Source of the DNA: an uncultured Fastidiosipila sp.
GTDB lineage: Bacteria > Bacillota > Clostridia > Saccharofermentanales > Fastidiosipilaceae
Reading direction: 5' to 3'
Assembly (NCBI GenBank): GCA_947253875.1
Contig: CAMYAM010000002.1
Location: forward strand, 1 to 64,000
Length of the DNA: 64,000 bases
Shown here: positions 18,683 through 26,953 of the stretch, in pieces
Numbering within the stretch: position 1 is the stretch's first letter
Layout of the letters: every line of letters starts with the position of its first letter
Translations under genes and position numbers: made by a program
Notes under the pieces: generated by a model
What the model was told of the DNA's origin: nothing
The model's input: the letters and a program-made list of their open reading frames with translations, nothing else
Databases searched by the model: none

Positions 18683-18708
18683 AAAAAGGTTCCACGTGGA
18701 ACCTTTTT
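18683..18708. promoter_or_regulatory. Candidate parS site that is also a terminator-like palindrome
   Basis: This is a perfect 26-bp palindrome: AAAAAGGTTCCAC and its complement, meeting at the CACGTG centre. The inner 16 bp, GGTTCCACGTGGAACC, closely resembles the parS consensus TGTTNCACGTGAAACA. The outer A/T runs turn it into a GC-rich stem with a T tract, as in intrinsic terminators. It overlaps the gyrB stop codon and ends 15 bp before the parB ATG. Confidence 0.75.
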
Positions 18709-20822
18709 TAATCAATCTCTGCTTTTTCTGCATTTTCCTCAATAAATTCTCTTCTAGGTTCTACTTCATCACCCATTAGAACACTTATTGTCTCATCTGC
18801 TTCAGTTATATCTTCTGCTGTTACCTGTAACAATTTTCTATTAGCAGGATCCATTGTAGTTTCCCATAATTGTTCTGCATCCATTTCACCAAGACCTTTA
18901 AATCTTTGCATTTTAGGATTTTTCCAGCCTTTTTCCTCAATTATCTTTTTAGATTCAGCTTCATCATATGCATACACATCTTCTTTTCCATTACTTATTT
19001 TATAGAGAGGTGGGCACGCAACATATACATGTCCCTCATCTACTAAATCTTTAAGATATCTATAGAAGAAAGTTAGCAGTAACGTTCTGATGTGAGCTCC
19101 ATCAACATCCGCATCTGCCATAATTATGATTTTTCCGTATCTTAGTTTGCTGATGTCAAAATCTTCACCAATACCAGTTCCTAATGCCATTACTATAGGT
19201 TGAAGTTTCTCATTTGAGAAAACTTTATCAATTCTAGAACGTTCAACATTAAGCATCTTACCCCATAAAGCTAGAATTGCTTGATATTTTCTTTCTCTAC
19301 CAATTTTAGCTGTACCACCTGCAGAATCTCCCTCAACAATAAATAATTCAGTTAATTTTGGGTCATTACTTTGGCAATCTGCTAATTTTCCAGGTAAGGA
19401 ATTATTATCAAATACAGTTTTTCTACGAGTCATTTCTCTTGCTTTTCTAGCTGCAATTCTTGCTCTAGAAGCTGCCAAAACCTTCTCTGCAATTGCTCGT
19501 GCTTCTTGTGGATGTTCTTCTAAATAAGCTGGTAACTTGTCATTCATTACTTGTTCTACCATAGTTCGCATGTAACTATTACCAAGTCTACCTTTTGTTT
19601 GTCCTTCAAATTGAGGATCTGGTAATTTAACACTAATAATTGCTGTTAGACCTTCTCTAACATCATCACCAGTCAAATTAGCTTCTGAATCCTTAATTAA
19701 ATTATTATTTCTTAAATAATCATTAATAACTTTGGTCAAAGCAGATCTAAATCCTGTTAAATGAGCACCACCTTCAGTAGTTGCTATGTTATTAGCATAT
19801 GAATATACATTTTCTGTATAACTTGTAGTATATTGCATAGAAACTTCGACATAGCCCTCATCACCAGATGTTGCTATATAGATAGGATCATCATGTATTG
19901 GGTGTTTCTTTCTGTTTAAATACTCTACAAAAGCTATTATTCCACCTTCATAATGTAATGATACTTTCTTAACTTCTTCATCGTCTCTATCATCAATTAA
20001 ATCAATACTGACTTCACTATTTAAGAAAGCCATCTCTCTATATCTAGTTATTATTGTGTCAAAATCAAATTCTGTTTCTGGGAAAATCTCAGGATCTGGT
20101 TTAAAGATAGTTGTTGTTCCTGTTTCACCGTTGTCAACTTTACCAACTATTTCTAATTTACTAGCTGTTTTACCTTTTGAAAAACTCATCTTATAGATAT
20201 TGCCATTACGTTTTACGTAAACATCCATCCATTCACTCAACGCATTGACAACGGAAGCACCAACACCGTGTAAACCACCAGAAATACTATAAGCACCTTC
20301 TCCGAATTTACCACCAGCATGTAATTGTGTATGTACAACTTCAACTGTTGGTATCTTCATTTGTGGATGCTCACCAACAGGGATACCACTACCATCGTCT
20401 ATAACAGTGACAGAGCCATCCTTGTTTAAAATAACTTCAATTTGGTCACAACGACCTGCCAACGCTTCATCAACCGAGTTGGCAACAATCTCATACAATA
20501 AATGATGTAGACCACGTGTAGTTGTATCTCCTATATACATACCAGGTCTTTTTCTTACTGCTTCTAGACCTTCTAAAACAGTAATCGCACTTTCATCATA
20601 AACTCTCTCGTTGGTAGTATCAAAGGCATCCTGATTCTCATCTATGTTGATAATTCTCTCAACAAAACCATCATCATCACTCAAAGCAGTGACATCATCA
20701 GCCTCATTAATTAATTGATCTGAATCAATATTTGCATTGTCAGTTTTATTTGACTTATTTTTATCTTCATCAACATCAATATTATTTAAATCTGGATTAA
20801 TATTTTCTTTATTATCTAACAC
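18708..20822 (-). CDS. gyrB: DNA gyrase subunit B with acidic N-terminal extension
   Basis: This is the ATPase subunit of gyrase. The GHKL ATP site includes EIVANSVDEALAG and GGLHGVGASVVNALS. The TOPRIM region has EGDSAGG and MADADVDGAHIRTLL. The C-terminus ends KGLGEMDAEQLWETTMDP and beyond. The normal start region, SAITVLEGLEAVRKRPGMYIG, only begins near residue 79. The first 75 or so residues are an Asp/Asn/Glu-rich extension with no internal Met. The start is GTG at 20822 with AAAGGAAAT 6-8 nt upstream, which supports translation of the extension. gyrA is not adjacent. Confidence 0.96.
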   Translation of the reverse strand: MLDNKENINPDLNNIDVDEDKNKSNKTDNANIDSDQLINEADDVTALSDDDGFVERIINIDENQDAFDTTNERVYDESAITVLEGLEAVRKRPGMYIGDTTTRGLHHLLYEIVANSVDEALAGRCDQIEVILNKDGSVTVIDDGSGIPVGEHPQMKIPTVEVVHTQLHAGGKFGEGAYSISGGLHGVGASVVNALSEWMDVYVKRNGNIYKMSFSKGKTASKLEIVGKVDNGETGTTTIFKPDPEIFPETEFDFDTIITRYREMAFLNSEVSIDLIDDRDDEEVKKVSLHYEGGIIAFVEYLNRKKHPIHDDPIYIATSGDEGYVEVSMQYTTSYTENVYSYANNIATTEGGAHLTGFRSALTKVINDYLRNNNLIKDSEANLTGDDVREGLTAIISVKLPDPQFEGQTKGRLGNSYMRTMVEQVMNDKLPAYLEEHPQEARAIAEKVLAASRARIAARKAREMTRRKTVFDNNSLPGKLADCQSNDPKLTELFIVEGDSAGGTAKIGRERKYQAILALWGKMLNVERSRIDKVFSNEKLQPIVMALGTGIGEDFDISKLRYGKIIIMADADVDGAHIRTLLLTFFYRYLKDLVDEGHVYVACPPLYKISNGKEDVYAYDEAESKKIIEEKGWKNPKMQRFKGLGEMDAEQLWETTMDPANRKLLQVTAEDITEADETISVLMGDEVEPRREFIEENAEKAEID

Positions 20823-20844
20823 TCTGATTTCCTTTCATACTAAT

Positions 20845-21105
20845 TTAATAGTAATTTTTTATACCATTTTTTATTCGTTGTTTAAGTGTATCGGCTGATA
20901 TTGGTGATAAATAGTTTCTATCCAAAGTTATAATTAACGATCTTGGAATTTCTAAAGAAACTATATCGAGAAATTTATTTTTTTCTATATTACTAAGAAA
21001 TTCTAGCGATATTAAATTATTCTCTCTTGTAATTTCATCTATATCAAATATTGCAATTATGTATCGCGTAGATATCTGATATTCTCCACCAATATGTAAG
21101 TACAT
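20845..21105 (-). CDS. RemB-like DUF370 protein
   Basis: This 86-residue protein is homologous to the short DUF370 (YaaB/RemB) proteins that Bacillus encodes between recF and gyrB. It begins MYLHIGGEYQIS, followed by the IIAIFDID block typical of the family. The C-terminal half is divergent. Its position between recF (18 bp) and gyrB (22 bp) is the conserved one. RemB-type proteins are linked to regulation of matrix and osmoprotectant genes in Bacillus. Function in this organism is unproven. Confidence 0.8.
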   Translation of the reverse strand: MYLHIGGEYQISTRYIIAIFDIDEITRENNLISLEFLSNIEKNKFLDIVSLEIPRSLIITLDRNYLSPISADTLKQRIKNGIKNYY

Positions 21106-21123
21106 TATAACACAAAGCCCTTT

Positions 21124-22311
21124 CTATTTAGATAGCTCTTCCACCGTTGCAGAATCAACTTTAAAATATGAAATTCCATGTTTTTCAGAATTATTCAGCC
21201 AATTTTTATCAAGTTGTTCTGGATCAGTTGTTGTTATAAAAATTTGAGTATTATCTAAGCTATTTATTAATTTTTCTCTTCTAGTTTGATCTAATTCACT
21301 TAAAACATCATCTAATAAAAGTATTGGTACTTCATTGGTAATATCTTCAATTATTTGCAACTCAGCCATTTTGAGTGCCAACACGATGGTTCTTTGTTGT
21401 CCCTGAGAAGCATAATTTCTTGCATTGTATTCATTAATATATATATCAAAATCATCACGATGTGGACCAGAGGAAGTGGACCCTAGAGCAATATCTCTAG
21501 ATCTATTTTGCTTCAACCTTTTGTTAAAAACTTCTGTCATTTCAGCTTCATCCATATCTTCATGAATTTTTGTATTACTTATATATTTAAAACTAATATA
21601 TTCTCTTCCATCTGAAATATGTTTATGAATATTTCTGGCATACTCACTGATCTTTGCCAATGTTTTTATTCTTTCGTTGACAATATAAACTGCAACGTTT
21701 ATTAATTCTTCATCCCAAATATCTAATTGAATTGAATCAAACTCGTTTAATTTAAACTTTTCTGTGTCTCTAAAATTTTTCAACAGGTTGTTTCTTTGTT
21801 TTAAAATTCTAAAATAATTTTGCAACGCAACAAAATAACTGCTTTTTATTTGAGATAATAATAAATCTAAAAATCTTCTTCTTACGGCTGGACCAGATTT
21901 TACAATTTCTAAATCTTCTGGTGCAAACATAACTGCATGAAAGTTACCAACGAAATCTACAGTTTTACTTAATTGCACATAATCCTTATAGAGTACTCTT
22001 TGATTACCACTACTACCACTCTTCTTTCCATAGAATAGTCCAAGTTGCCTCTCAAAAGAATAATCAATATCGCCTTTTTTGGAAGAAAAATATTTTAAAT
22101 CAATTTTGTAATTATTAGAATTATGTTTAATTAATTCTATATCCTTTGCTGTTCTATGACTTCTAGCACAAGCACATAAATATAAAGCCTCCACCAGATT
22201 AGTTTTGCCCTGTCCATTTTGACCAAACAAAACATTTAAACCTGGATTCGGCTTGATACTTATATCTTTATAATTTCTAAAATTATGTAATGTTAACTCG
22301 CTGACAATCAT
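21124..22311 (-). CDS. recF: RecF, DNA repair/replication ATPase
   Basis: RecF helps load RecA at gapped DNA. The SMC-like ATPase starts LTLHNFRNYKDISIK and has Walker A FGQNGQGKTNLVEALYL (about residues 29-45). The signature motif is ASQGQQRTIVLALKMAE and Walker B is PILLLDDVLSELD. The length of 395 is slightly above the usual 370. It starts 19 bp after the dnaN stop, without the small S4-domain gene (yaaA) found between them in Bacillus. It is co-oriented with dnaN, dnaA and gyrB. Confidence 0.97.
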   Translation of the reverse strand: MIVSELTLHNFRNYKDISIKPNPGLNVLFGQNGQGKTNLVEALYLCACARSHRTAKDIELIKHNSNNYKIDLKYFSSKKGDIDYSFERQLGLFYGKKSGSSGNQRVLYKDYVQLSKTVDFVGNFHAVMFAPEDLEIVKSGPAVRRRFLDLLLSQIKSSYFVALQNYFRILKQRNNLLKNFRDTEKFKLNEFDSIQLDIWDEELINVAVYIVNERIKTLAKISEYARNIHKHISDGREYISFKYISNTKIHEDMDEAEMTEVFNKRLKQNRSRDIALGSTSSGPHRDDFDIYINEYNARNYASQGQQRTIVLALKMAELQIIEDITNEVPILLLDDVLSELDQTRREKLINSLDNTQIFITTTDPEQLDKNWLNNSEKHGISYFKVDSATVEELSK

Positions 22312-22330
22312 AAATTGGAACAGCTCTTTA

Positions 22331-23434
22331 TTATCTGCGCAATGGTAAAATTAAGTATGTAAAGTAATTACCTTCAACTGGTTGAATTATACATGGGCCA
22401 ACTGGACCATTAAATTCAACTACAACGTTTTCATCATTAATTACTTTCAATGCGTCTAAGAAATATCTTTGATTAAAATCAATTTCTAATTCATCTCCGT
22501 CAAAGTAGTTTAATTCCACACCATCTTCCATATTACCAACGTTGGTTGTAGCTGTAACATTCATTATTTGTGCTCCTGTGAATTTTAAACTCATTGGATA
22601 TCTTCTATCTTGATTTGGTAATATTAAATCAGCTCTTTCAACTGCATGGTAAAAATCTTTGGTGTTAATTTCAATTTTAGTTGAATAGGTGTTTGGTAAT
22701 ATTTTTTTGTAATCCATAAAGTCTTGTTGAATTAATCTAGATATTAATGTAACTTCACCAACATTTACTTTTATATGATTCTGTGTTGTATAAAGTTCTA
22801 AATCTCCACTTTCACCAAGTATAGATTGGATATTTTTTAGAGCTTTGCCAGGAATTAGAATTTTAACATCTGGAATTTCATAATCTAGTTCTTCAACTCT
22901 GACTGCCAATCTGAACCCATCAATTGCAACCAATTCAACGATATTACTATTACTATTTAATAATGCACCATTAAATGCTGGTCTGGATTCATCTGTTGAA
23001 ACTGCAAAAATAGTCTGGCTAATCATATCCTTAAACATACTTTGAGGAATTGTTAACTTCTCATTAGCATCAATTTCTGGCAGTTGTGGATAATCACTGG
23101 CATCTAAACCTTTAACGTTAAACTGAGAATTTCCTGAACTAATAATAGTTGTAAATTGAGAATCTGAACTAATACTAATGGTTTCATCTGGAAGTTTTTT
23201 TACAATTTCGGCAATCATCTTAGCATTAAGTAGGATTTCTCCTTCTTGAATAACATCAGCTTTGAATCTAACTTCAATTCCTGTTTCTAGATCGTATCCG
23301 GTTAGGTGAACTTCATTATCTTTAGCAACAAATAGAATACTATCTAATAAAGATAATGTAGATCTTACAGAAACTGCTTTTTGAACATGGTTTATAGCCA
23401 TGTCTAACTGACTTTTTGAACAAATAATTTTCAT
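22331..23434 (-). CDS. dnaN: DNA polymerase III beta sliding clamp
   Basis: This is the sliding clamp that tethers the replicative polymerase. It has 367 residues with three repeated clamp folds. Family blocks visible are SLLDSILFVA, RPAFNGALL and DGFRLAVR, and the C-terminal end is QPVEGNYFTYLILPLRR. The clamp family commonly ends in a YLIMPMR-like strand. The ATG is preceded by AGAGAGGAAGTAATA. It is separated from dnaA by a 358-bp region with DnaA-box-like words. Confidence 0.98.
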   Translation of the reverse strand: MKIICSKSQLDMAINHVQKAVSVRSTLSLLDSILFVAKDNEVHLTGYDLETGIEVRFKADVIQEGEILLNAKMIAEIVKKLPDETISISSDSQFTTIISSGNSQFNVKGLDASDYPQLPEIDANEKLTIPQSMFKDMISQTIFAVSTDESRPAFNGALLNSNSNIVELVAIDGFRLAVRVEELDYEIPDVKILIPGKALKNIQSILGESGDLELYTTQNHIKVNVGEVTLISRLIQQDFMDYKKILPNTYSTKIEINTKDFYHAVERADLILPNQDRRYPMSLKFTGAQIMNVTATTNVGNMEDGVELNYFDGDELEIDFNQRYFLDALKVINDENVVVEFNGPVGPCIIQPVEGNYFTYLILPLRR

Positions 23435-23792
23435 TATTACTTCCTCTCTTAATTCATATTCTAATTAAGTTTAATAATTATTTAAGTAGGTTTATACAAT
23501 TATACTTTATAAGATATAAGTAGTAAATTGATAAAGTTTTGCTAAAAAAATAATAGTCTTATTTATTGTTATTTTATCACTCTTCTTATTATAGCCTGTG
23601 GAAAATATGGAAAACTTCTAAACAAATAGTAACAATATGGTTTTAGAGTAAAATTTTTATCTTGATAAGTTGTTAATTGTTTTGTGAACTAAAGTGGAGA
23701 ATTTTATGAATTAGAAAAATCCTCTTTTTATACACCTTAATCCACAATAACTTTTCAACATATACACAATAAAATGTGTTTAACCCAAAAAT
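23435..23792. other. Putative oriC segment between dnaA and dnaN
   Basis: This AT-rich non-coding stretch contains five words one mismatch from the DnaA box TTATNCACA. They are at 23597-23605 (TGTGGAAAA), 23728-23736 (TTATACACC), 23738-23746 (TAATCCACA), 23760-23768 (ATATACACA) and 23775-23783 (TGTGTTTAA). Four of them cluster within 56 bp next to the dnaA 3' end. No perfect box is seen. The dnaA-dnaN gap is a usual origin site in Firmicutes. Confidence 0.65.
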
Positions 23793-25175
23793 TTAGTTTA
23801 TATCAATTCTTTTTCGTATATTCTCAATATCGTCTACTAATGGATCATTCTCTTTTATAACGCTTTCAATCTTTGTACAAGCGTGCATAACTGTTGTATG
23901 ATCTTTTCCACCAAATTCTTCGCCAATCTTCTTGAAAGGCAAATTAAGGACTTCACGGCACAAATACATAGCTATTTGACGTGGTTCAGTTACATTTTTA
24001 GATCTTTTACTAGATAAAATATCTCTCTTACTTACATTGAAATAAGAAACTACCATATCAATAATCATCTCAGGAGTTACCTGTTTAATAGTTTTTGGTT
24101 GAATGATATCTTTTAACGCTTCTTTAGCAGTGTCCACATCAATAGTACCTGCAAGCAAAGAATATGCCATAACGGTATTGTAAGCACCTTCTAACTCTCT
24201 TATATTAGAAGTAATGTTACTTGCAATATATTCAACAACATCATCACTGATATTGTGTCTATTTATTTTTGCATTATGTCTGAGAATTGCCACTCTAGTT
24301 TCATAATCAGGTGCTTGAATATCTACGATTAAACCAGATGAAAACCTTGTTCTAAGTCTTTCTTCAAGAGTTAAAAGGCTTTGTGGTGGTTTATCACATG
24401 TAATAACTATATTACTTCCAGATTCATACAGAGCATTAAAAGTATGGAAAAATTCTTCCTGCATTCTTTCTTTACCTGCAATAAATTGAATATCATCAAT
24501 TAAAAGAATGTCGCAATTTCTATATTTATTACGAAAAACATCGTAGTTATTAACTTGAATAGTATAAATAAACTCGTTTACGAATTGTTCTGTTTGTACG
24601 TAAAGTATCTTCTGTTCTGGATAGTTACTATTTATATAGTTACCAATAGCATGCATCAAATGTGTTTTACCTAGTCCAGATCCACCATACAAGAAGATAG
24701 GATTAAAAGTATTAGCTTGAGGGTTTTGAGCCAAAGCTACACACGCCGCATGGGCAAATCTATTTCCGTTACCAACAATAAAATTATCAAAAGTAAAGTT
24801 GGGATTTAGTTTTCCAGAATTACTGTGTGCTTGTTTTTGGGACTCTGTTTCATATTTGATTAAAGGTTCACCGGAGAAAGATTTTGCCTCTAAATTACTT
24901 AATGCTTCATCTTTATTCAAGACAAATTCAACTTCAAATTTCCTTGAAGTTATTATGCTCAAAGTATTTTCAATTAACGGAGAAAATTTCTCACAATAAC
25001 TTATGTGAAAATCATTTGGTGCAACTAAGAAAAACTTAGAATCACTAGCAAGAATAGCTTCAAGAGGTTCAAGCCAGGTTGTAAATGAGATTTCAGAAAC
25101 TTCATCCTCTAAAAGGTCCAATGCCTTTTTCCAAATTATTTCTATATTACTTGTAATTTCTTCATTTATATTCAT
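23793..25175 (-). CDS. dnaA: Chromosomal replication initiator DnaA
   Basis: This is the AAA+ initiator that opens oriC. Domain I covers about residues 8-90. The linker (about 90-125) is short. Domain III starts PNFTFDNFIVGNGNRFAHAA and has Walker A GGSGLGKTHLMHAIG and Walker B ILLIDDIQFI. Domain IV carries the DnaA-box reader signature GGKDHTTVMHACTKIE with EPRQIAMYLCREV. The length of 460 is usual. The ATG is preceded by GGGAGACAATACGAG. A probable extended -10 (TGCTACAAT, hexamer 25225-25230) lies about 50 bp upstream. There is no rpmH-rnpA-jag cluster on the other side. Confidence 0.99.
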   Translation of the reverse strand: MNINEEITSNIEIIWKKALDLLEDEVSEISFTTWLEPLEAILASDSKFFLVAPNDFHISYCEKFSPLIENTLSIITSRKFEVEFVLNKDEALSNLEAKSFSGEPLIKYETESQKQAHSNSGKLNPNFTFDNFIVGNGNRFAHAACVALAQNPQANTFNPIFLYGGSGLGKTHLMHAIGNYINSNYPEQKILYVQTEQFVNEFIYTIQVNNYDVFRNKYRNCDILLIDDIQFIAGKERMQEEFFHTFNALYESGSNIVITCDKPPQSLLTLEERLRTRFSSGLIVDIQAPDYETRVAILRHNAKINRHNISDDVVEYIASNITSNIRELEGAYNTVMAYSLLAGTIDVDTAKEALKDIIQPKTIKQVTPEMIIDMVVSYFNVSKRDILSSKRSKNVTEPRQIAMYLCREVLNLPFKKIGEEFGGKDHTTVMHACTKIESVIKENDPLVDDIENIRKRIDIN

Positions 25176-25391
25176 CTCGTATTGTCTCCCAAAAATAAGT
25201 CTGAATAAATTTATAGTGTCCTTTATTGTAGCAGATATTAAAGTTTTTATCTTTTTTTACTATTTTAAACTGGTTGACAATGATATTGGTAATTAAGTTT
25301 TTAAGATTACCAACTTGAAGATAAAATATTTTTTCAAATTTAATTTATATATAGTATTATATTAAATATCAGTTGCAAAGGAATGATACCG
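25176..25391. promoter_or_regulatory. Divergent dnaA/dGTPase control region with inverted TTGGTAA pair
   Basis: The region holds the dnaA extended -10, TGCTACAAT (minus strand, hexamer 25225-25230). It also holds an inverted repeat TTGGTAAT-N12-ATTACCAA (25286-25313) between the two divergent genes. No good DnaA boxes are seen here. The promoter of the plus-strand gene probably uses the TATTATATT tract near 25354, but no convincing -35 accompanies it. Confidence 0.5.
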
Positions 25392-26939
25392 ATGAAAAAA
25401 GAATTATCTTGGAATAAATTATTAAGCACGAATAGAAGTAGAGCTTCGTCAACTAAATCTAGTAAAAATGATGGTAGAAATGCTTTCGAAAAAGATTACC
25501 ATCGTATAATCTTAAGTGCTTCTTTTAGAAGATTGCAAGATAAGACTCAGGTTTTTCCACTGGATCAAAGTGATTTTGTTAGAACAAGACTTACACATTC
25601 TTTAGAAGTTTCCTCAGTTGCAAGATCTCTTGGTAGTCAGGTTACCAACATGTTGTCAAAAAGCAAATTGAAAAATATCCCTAATTACCAACAAAGCAAA
25701 GAAATTGGTGATTTATTGTCATGTGCAGGTTTATTACATGATATTGGTAATCCACCTTTTGGTCATTATGGGGAAACAACAATAAGAAACTATTATAAAA
25801 AAGCTTTAAATAAGTTAACTTTTAAGGATAAACCTTTAAAATCCTATTTAAATAAACAAATGGAAGAAGATTTATTAAACTTTGAAGGTAATGCTCAGGT
25901 TTTAAGACTTTTATCAAAGCTCCATTATTTAAAAGATGAGCATGGAATGAATTTAACTTATGGTTTATTAAACACCTTAATTAAGTACCCTGTGAATTCT
26001 CTATTAGTTAATCCGGATATTGATGATGTTAGATACCATAAATTAGGATATTTCTGGGCAGAACGAGATTTATTCAAAGCAATAACTTCTGATACTGACA
26101 CTTTTATTGATAATTTTGATGAAAATGCTAATCTAAAAGATTTATTGGAAGATACAAGTGTTTTAAATGATAATGTTAAACAATTAAGCTTTGCACCTGA
26201 GTTGAGAAATTCTGAGGCGGTTAGACATCCGTTAACATATTTACTAGAAGCTGCTGATGATATTTCATATAGGACTGCAGATATTGAAGATGCCTCAAGA
26301 AAAGGAAAAATTACATATTCAGATCTAAAATCCTATTTAATTACGTCAAGTAGGGTTAAGAACTATAATAAAAATATAGTTGAAACCTATAATTTAGCAG
26401 TTATTAAATTAGATGAATATTTAAAAGATGCCCAGGATAGACATGAGGAGAAGCCATCACTATATGCAATTCAAAATTGGTTGATTTATATCCAAAAAAT
26501 ATTAATTGAATCAATTGGACAAACTTTCGTAGACAATTATCAACTAATTATGAGTGGAAATTACACTTACGATCTATTCCATAATAATTTAGCGGGTCTT
26601 ATACTTAATGTTCTTGGCGATCTTGCATATGATTATGTTTTTTCTAGTCAATCTATAGTTGAGTTAGAAGTTGCTGCAGATGCTATTATTACAGGTTTAT
26701 TGGACAAATTTGTTCCAGCTGCGATAAATTTCGATACAGAAATAGAGCAGAATCCTGTTGAGAAAAGACTAATAGCATTAGTTTCAGACAATTATAGACT
26801 AGCCTACAAGCGCGAGGCAGAAGGTAAAAGTGAAGGAGAGAAGCTTTACAGACGTTTACTATTAGTAAATGACTATATCTGCGGTATGACAGATAGTTTT
26901 GCTAGAGATTTATACTATAAATTTAATGGCATTTATTAA
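25392..26939 (+). CDS. dgt: dGTPase-like dNTP triphosphohydrolase (HD domain)
   Basis: The family hydrolyses dGTP or other dNTPs to the nucleoside plus triphosphate and so shapes nucleotide pools. The HD metal site is visible as THSLEVSSVA (His) and LLHDIGNPPFGHYGE (HD). The later ADDISYRTADIEDA segment is also conserved in Dgt proteins. It begins with the LSASFRRLQDKTQVFPL block. An ATG at 25383 abuts the AAAGGA. The ATG at 25392 has the correct 9-nt spacing and is preferred, giving 515 residues. It is divergent from dnaA, which fits coordination with replication. That link is inference. Confidence 0.88.
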   Translation: MKKELSWNKLLSTNRSRASSTKSSKNDGRNAFEKDYHRIILSASFRRLQDKTQVFPLDQSDFVRTRLTHSLEVSSVARSLGSQVTNMLSKSKLKNIPNYQQSKEIGDLLSCAGLLHDIGNPPFGHYGETTIRNYYKKALNKLTFKDKPLKSYLNKQMEEDLLNFEGNAQVLRLLSKLHYLKDEHGMNLTYGLLNTLIKYPVNSLLVNPDIDDVRYHKLGYFWAERDLFKAITSDTDTFIDNFDENANLKDLLEDTSVLNDNVKQLSFAPELRNSEAVRHPLTYLLEAADDISYRTADIEDASRKGKITYSDLKSYLITSSRVKNYNKNIVETYNLAVIKLDEYLKDAQDRHEEKPSLYAIQNWLIYIQKILIESIGQTFVDNYQLIMSGNYTYDLFHNNLAGLILNVLGDLAYDYVFSSQSIVELEVAADAIITGLLDKFVPAAINFDTEIEQNPVEKRLIALVSDNYRLAYKREAEGKSEGEKLYRRLLLVNDYICGMTDSFARDLYYKFNGIY

Positions 26940-26953
26940 GTTTGGTTTCATTG

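Noticed and set aside
20513..20518. Further CACGTG words at 20513, 30740 and 59607 as parS sites
   Set aside because: Flanking bases do not extend the palindrome to a parS-like 16-mer.
25176..25382. Origin upstream of dnaA
   Set aside because: The region lacks convincing DnaA boxes; the dnaA-dnaN gap is the better candidate.
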